A DNA stretch of 64,000 bases, taken from the NCBI GenBank assembly GCA_963576725.1, contig OY755237.1:57883805-57947804 (forward strand), written 5' to 3'. Of the stretch, positions 61,801-64,000 are shown piece after piece. Numbering within the stretch: the first letter of the stretch is position 1; each line of letters begins with the position of its first letter. The DNA is from Azorinus chamasolen. Its lineage: Eukaryota; Mollusca; Bivalvia; Cardiida; Solecurtidae. The notes under the pieces were generated by a model, which had not been told where the DNA came from, searched no databases, and worked only from the letters and a program-made list of their open reading frames with translations. Both the position numbers and the translations under genes were made by a program.

Positions 61801-63629
61801 AGTTTGTTTATCATATGTAATTTTTAAATACGAATTAAAGTGCTACCATATAGATACCATCACAATTAATTGTATCACGTAACAAGACACACGACATTAT
61901 CTTCATTACTAATGTAATAAAGTGTGTCTGAATCTTTAATCTTGAATCTATATCATTGGTCAAGAGCGAATAGAGGAACTTTTGAATGAAGAGAAATCTA
62001 TCCCACGTACAAAATATACAAACAATATTTTGTGACGCATTTGACATAAACAGAATTACCAAAAGATAATCCTTTACATCGTAAATATTCATGTAACAAA
62101 AATAGCATTATGAATATTTATTAGCTGAATTTTATAATAACATACAATTCATGAAGATCCTGTGAGAGCTTTCTGCATTATTTTCCTCCTGCATTAAGCA
62201 ATCACGTACTATTAAGGTATCCACGTGTTATATTCTTTGATACATTTTATACAAGATATATTATTATATTCCATGAATATTCGTGTCAGAAATTTTAGCA
62301 TTATACATATTATTTAGTTTATTTTTTATAACGACACATGGATACAAGAAAGTTCGGCATTGGCAGAAACTGCAAAATCATATATGTATCATTTCATATA
62401 CAAACAGAGCAGACCCTGATCAGACGGCTTCGATAGGAGCCATCTGATTTTGGTCTACTCTATTTGCAAAGGCATATAATGCGTATCTATTGAGTGGAGG
62501 GATATTTATGCTAATATCCTAAGCCATAGTACGATTTTTATGGATTTTTCGGATGTTTTGTTCCAAATTTGTATTCCAACTGTAGATATTGGAAATGGAA
62601 CAAGCATATTTTTTATATCTATACATTAAATATGTTATAATTTATGTCTGTAAAATGCAATTGAAGCTTTAAAATGCAATCGGCTCTATAAAACAAAATA
62701 GTATCTACCATTGCACCCTTTTTGTCCATGTTAATTGCCAAAATAGTGCAAGGGAAGCGTCTACACGAAAAGAAAAATATCTAGTTATAGTCTGTCGCGA
62801 GCCTTCACCACGGTGCAAATTCAGAAGTTTTGTATGGCAATGCACAATCGATTGTAAAAATAATAATAAAAAAACAACAAGAAGAAGAACAACAACACAT
62901 GTTGCCGTTTGACACCTTGCAAACAGAGTAGACCTAGATCAGACGGCTCCTGCAGGAGCAGTCTGATCAGGGTCAGTTCTGTTTGCTTATGAAATTATAA
63001 TACATGTATATCTGACATTACAGTATCTACCAATGCCCAAATCTCCCTTGTACATGTTCATTTAAAACAACTGAGCTAATAAATATTCATGGCGTCTATA
63101 TTTCTTACTTACATATTCAACAGGGAAAGGATTAAGGCAGCGGATAGCTTAAGTATCTGAAATGGCTACACGCATGTAGTCATTCAACTGCACTGTTTTG
63201 TAGGGAAACGAACGTGTACATATATCTCTAATTAAAACCCGAATTATATATCTGACTATAATTTATTTTCGCCAGACCATCTGCTTTGTGTAGCAAACGA
63301 AGAAAAGAAAATATCGAACATATATTGTAAATGGTCAGAAAAAGCTATTTACGATATTTTAACATTAAAACTGACTCAAAAATATCTGCAATAGTCCCGT
63401 GTGACGTGTCTATCAGAAGACCTGAATTCACACCTGAAATTAGTAAATGCTCAATGTATACCATTAGCTGTTATAAAGACTTTATAAATGCATTTTTTTT
63501 TCAGTATCAAAAGTATAAAAAACTCTACTCACTGTCGTTAGTGCCCTTTTTACCGGGCCCTGGGGCTGCAAAGATGGTCTCTGTGACACAGACGACCAGC
63601 AAAAGCACAACAAGAAAAGCAACCTTCAT
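52640..63629 (-). CDS. Proposed three-exon gene for a small secreted protein (112 aa)
   Basis: Model on the minus strand: 63629-63533, 58476-58426, 52830-52640. Exon 1 starts with Met, a hydrophobic signal peptide (MKVAFLVVLLLVVCVTETIF, cleavage likely after A21 or A22), then PGPGKKGTND. Exon 2 encodes a hydrophilic linker (GDSNTKSAQNVKGQRK). Exon 3 encodes TLTDDSGFTSIMYPLL, then CLLLDNPDLFK, and ends TIPNTPNDTYIPT with a TGA. Both introns are phase 1 with GT-AG borders and the joined frame stays open. I recognise no domain; the 'GTLTDDSGFTS' start vaguely recalls CUB-type exons. Exon 1 is fairly convincing; linking the other two is inference. Confidence 0.35.
52899..53127 (+). mobile_element. 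Family B TTAA MITE, full length
   Basis: TTAACTCATTACCTCATAGA to GAGGAAATGGGTTAA; CTCCTATAGGAG hairpin. It lies 68 bp upstream (minus strand sense) of the putative acceptor at 52831. Confidence 0.8.
53337..53520 (-). mobile_element. Family A MITE
   Basis: TTCAGGAATATTCATGTAAG left end, decayed hairpin 53444-53505. Confidence 0.6.
53530..53725 (+). mobile_element. Family E1a MITE
   Basis: CAGTAGAACCTGTCTTAAGC left end, GCAGAAAGCTCCTATGAGC palindrome; the right end is decayed. Confidence 0.65.
53727..53870 (-). mobile_element. Family A2 MITE end
   Basis: ACCCTTTCCCTGTTCTATGT, then CCTACTGAATATTCATGGAC; the hairpin part is absent. Confidence 0.55.
54011..54179. mobile_element. Family K MITE, third copy
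   Basis: GGTCCATGCTTATAAAGC and the inverted TTTATAAGCATGGACC. A repeated CAAGCTTTTGATTGGTCAGA is inside. Flanks are CTG and CAG, so one has mutated or the target is CWG. Confidence 0.7.
54345..54440. mobile_element. Family F element, partial
   Basis: ATACCAAACCCTATGTTGTG, CTAGAATCGTCTCGAAGAGAC; the right arm is shortened. Confidence 0.5.
54483..54701 (+). mobile_element. Family M TTAA MITE, full length
   Basis: TTAACCCATTTGCTCC and GGGAGCTAATGGGTTAA ends. Hairpin 54521-54587: GCAAACAGTATAGACACTGA arm, CGCCGCATGATGCGGCG centre. The arms are homologous to A, C and D. Confidence 0.85.
54702..55132. other. No recognisable gene
   Basis: An A-like fragment (GTCGTCTAATCTGGGTCTAC) at 55006-55030; otherwise nothing supported. 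Confidence 0.3.
55133..55380 (-). mobile_element. Family D TTAA MITE
   Basis: TTAACCCTTCTCTTGCTGAA left end, interior nearly identical to 28871-29120, hairpin around 55277-55347; the right end has decayed to GCAAGCGAATGATGAAA. Confidence 0.8.
55457..55681 (-). mobile_element. Family A MITE
   Basis: TTTAACATTTTACTCTATGA to CTGGAGTAAATAGATAA; hairpin 55575-55643 with GGCTCCTATAGGAGTC centre. It is followed at once by a LINE tail. Confidence 0.75.
55682..55860 (-). mobile_element. LINE 3'-end fragment (minus strand)
   Basis: ATTATTATTATACCACATTT and ATATAGCGCTCTTTTCATAC are the inverse of the GCGCTATATAAATGTGGTAT(AAT)n tail seen at 19550. Severely 5'-truncated. Confidence 0.6.
55861..57170. 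other. Region without a supported gene
   Basis: 56550-56780 is less AT-rich and has two related blocks (GAGGGATGCCCTGTTCCAC ... GCTCCCTCCGG and TAGGGATGCCCCGTTTGAC ... CACTCCCTCGG) about 85 bp apart. The minus-strand ORF at 56196-56462 is open but matches no family I know. Confidence 0.3.
57171..57446. mobile_element. E1a left end followed by an A right half
   Basis: GTAGAACCTGTCATAAGCGG ... GATGGTTGCTAAATGCAAG (E), then ACAGGCAAACAGAACAGATC / GATCTGGGTCTGCTC and GGAGTAAAGGGTTAA (A, from about 57300). Confidence 0.5.
57447..58425. other. No recognisable gene or repeat
   Basis: AT-rich sequence; in the proposed minus-strand model it is intron. Confidence 0.25.
58426..58476 (-). CDS. Putative internal exon of the secreted-protein gene
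   Basis: Minus strand: acceptor ATTTTTAG|ATGGGG, 51 nt, donor AAAG|GTAATC (weak at +5). It encodes GDSNTKSAQNVKGQRK. Kept because its phase fits exon 1 and the terminal exon; on its own it is weak. Confidence 0.3.
58560..58995 (+). mobile_element. LINE 3' UTR with (TTCTG)n tail
   Basis: AACCAAATAAATATTCTG followed by TTCTGTTCTGTTCTGTTC: a CR1-like 3' end with pentamer tail. The upstream 400 bp is AT-rich and non-coding; the left boundary is uncertain. Confidence 0.6.
59045..59170 (-). mobile_element. Decayed A MITE
   Basis: GACAACAACTGTAAAATTAG, TAAGTAAACAGAGATACC / GTCTGATCTTGGTC. Confidence 0.45.
59320..59480. mobile_element. Decayed TTAA MITE (M/A-like hairpin)
   Basis: AAACATGGTAGATCCTGCTCC / CTATCTGATATTGGTCTAAG, right end GACAATGGGCAGAGAATGGTTAA, in shortened form. 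Confidence 0.4.
59803..60225. mobile_element. Family E MITE hosting an A element
   Basis: TTACAGCAATACGTCTCCAA left end, palindrome partly lost, then CTCGCATTAA where A enters. E resumes TCCACTACCTGCCCTTAAAG to GACAAGTTTAC. Confidence 0.65.
59914..60161 (+). mobile_element. Family A MITE nested in E
   Basis: TTAACACTTTCCCACATACA to AGAGGGAAATGGTTAA; hairpin 59954-60021. Confidence 0.8.
60302..60397. mobile_element. Family F palindrome, most complete copy
   Basis: CTCCACCAAACTCTATACTG, GACCACTCTTTATAATCGTC then centre TCGTAGAGACG and the inverse GATTCTAAAGGGTGGTCAC ... TTGGTAGAG. Arms of about 44 nt. Confidence 0.75.
60440..60609 (-). mobile_element. Family A MITE, partial
   Basis: GAGCAAACAGAGCATATCCTG / GGTCTACTCTGTTTGC arms with a scrambled centre, right end GGAATAAAGGGTTAA. 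Confidence 0.6.
60722..60905 (-). mobile_element. Family A MITE, left part
   Basis: TTAACACTGTCCCTGTTTAC to first hairpin arm AAACAGAGTAGACCCTGATC; truncated at the centre. Confidence 0.6.
61070..61311 (+). mobile_element. Family D TTAA MITE nested in E
   Basis: TTAACCCTTCGCTTGC left end; hairpin 61109-61176 (exactly 68 bp, centre GCTCCTGCAGGAGC). Right end decayed after AAAATTCAGC. Confidence 0.8.
61385..61649 (+). mobile_element. Family A3 MITE nested in E
   Basis: TTAAACCTTTCCCATATGTA to CAGGGAGAGGGTTAA. TAAGCACATTTTGA is tandemly duplicated. The hairpin has a perfect GGCTCCTATAGGAGCC centre. Confidence 0.85.
62073..62205 (-). mobile_element. A/E chimeric fragment
   Basis: Left part A (CGTAAATATTCATGTAACAA, TTTATTAGCTGAATTTTATA), right part E (GAGAGCTTTCTGCATTATTT, CTGCATTAAGCAATCACG). 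Confidence 0.5.
62270..62506 (-). mobile_element. Family A MITE
   Basis: TATTCCATGAATATTCGTG left end, hairpin 62399-62467 (GGCTTCGATAGGAGCC centre), right end GAGTGGAGGGATATT. Confidence 0.7.
62507..62899. other. No recognisable gene
   Basis: AT-rich; a (AAC/AAG)-rich stretch at 62860-62900. Confidence 0.3.
62900..63136 (+). mobile_element. Family A MITE
   Basis: CTTGCAAACAGAGTAGACCT arm, GGCTCCTGCAGGAGC centre, right end TTCAACAGGGAAAGGATTAA. Confidence 0.75.
63533..63629 (-). CDS. Signal-peptide exon (first coding exon of a secreted protein)
   Basis: Minus strand: ATG at 63629-63627, 32 codons plus one base, donor GACA|GTGAGT (strong). N-region Lys, a hydrophobic core of about 12 residues rich in Leu and Val, then a signal-peptidase-like IFA|A or FAA|P site, followed by a basic PGPGKKG. 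AT-rich non-coding sequence surrounds it. Confidence 0.55.
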
Positions 63630-63874
63630 TTGGATAGAAGAGTAAGTTTATTTCATCCAAATTATAACGATTAAGAATGCAGTTTGCTCAGATGCAGAAA
63701 TTTGGTCCATTTATACTAAATTTTAGATAGTAAAAATGCTATTAAATGCTTCATGAAACTTTTGCGTCATTTTATGTAACTTGTTTATTATGCATTGTCA
63801 TCCAAACCCTGTTTTTGATAAGATCTATAGAATACCAAAAAAGATACATAAAACCCTTGTCGTAAATATGAAGA

Positions 63875-64000
63875 TACAGTAAAACCCCACTAATGCGACC
63901 ACCAAAAAGGGGCATAATTCACAGTGGCAAGGGCAGGTGGTTGCTTAATGCAGGACGAAAGTTATGCAGAAAGCTCCTATAGGAGCTTTCTGCATAACTT
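63875..64000. mobile_element. Family E TA MITE, cut by the window end
   Basis: TACAGTAAAACCCCACTAAT left end, GGTGGTTGCTTAATGCAGG, palindrome AGAAAGCTCCTATAGGAGC; the right half lies beyond the window. Confidence 0.85.

Noticed and set aside
1..64000. tRNA and rRNA genes
   Set aside because: No cloverleaf-like sequence with convincing A and B boxes and no rRNA core motif was noticed by eye; a covariance-model scan would be decisive.

Overview
This is eukaryotic DNA, most likely from a mollusc (a bivalve fits best). Genes are sparse and split by long introns with GT-AG borders. Most of the window is made of short palindromic non-autonomous DNA transposons (MITEs), minisatellites and non-LTR retrotransposon pieces. 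Nothing looks prokaryotic: there are no operons and no CRISPR. Species cannot be named from the sequence alone.

Genes. (1) 2464-9689, plus strand: six phase-consistent 3' exons of a bile acid-CoA:amino acid N-acyltransferase / acyl-CoA thioesterase (BAAT/ACOT) family gene, with a Cys-Asp-His triad; its 5' exons lie left of the window. (2) 11152-14757, minus: an intact 1201-codon LINE polyprotein (endonuclease plus reverse transcriptase) with a 2A-like motif. (3) 33862-35139, minus: an intronless 425-residue class A (rhodopsin-like) peptide-type GPCR. (4) 63629 down to 52640, minus: a tentative three-exon gene for a small secreted protein; exon 1 is a clear signal-peptide exon.

MITE families, named here only for cross-reference. 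TTAA-flanked, ends starting CCC: A (about 250 bp; subtypes A2 and A3), B, C, D, J, M, N. TA-flanked, ends starting CAGT (pogo/Tc1-like): E and relatives. Others: F (palindrome of about 90 bp), G (ATGCCCCC ends), H (GTGTCAC ends), K (GGTCCATGC ends, CWG target, PIF/Harbinger-like), L, and a small hAT-like element with a perfect 8-bp target duplication. 'Plus' for A means the CCCAGATC hairpin arm comes first.

Layout: 0-10 kb BAAT-like gene with MITE-filled introns; 10-15 kb LINE; 15-33 kb MITEs and minisatellites; 33.8-35.1 kb GPCR; 35-52 kb MITEs and arrays; 52.6-63.6 kb the proposed secreted-protein gene, its introns holding LINE tails and nested MITEs.

Most notable pattern: at least four TTAA families with different ends (A, C, D, N; also M and J approximately) carry a homologous internal hairpin of two 34-nt arms, with the same mismatched position in each. 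Family B has an unrelated hairpin of the same 68-bp length, and A, B and E share the dyad centre CTCCTATAGGAG. Different TTAA families have also inserted repeatedly into the same two TTAA sites of family E.
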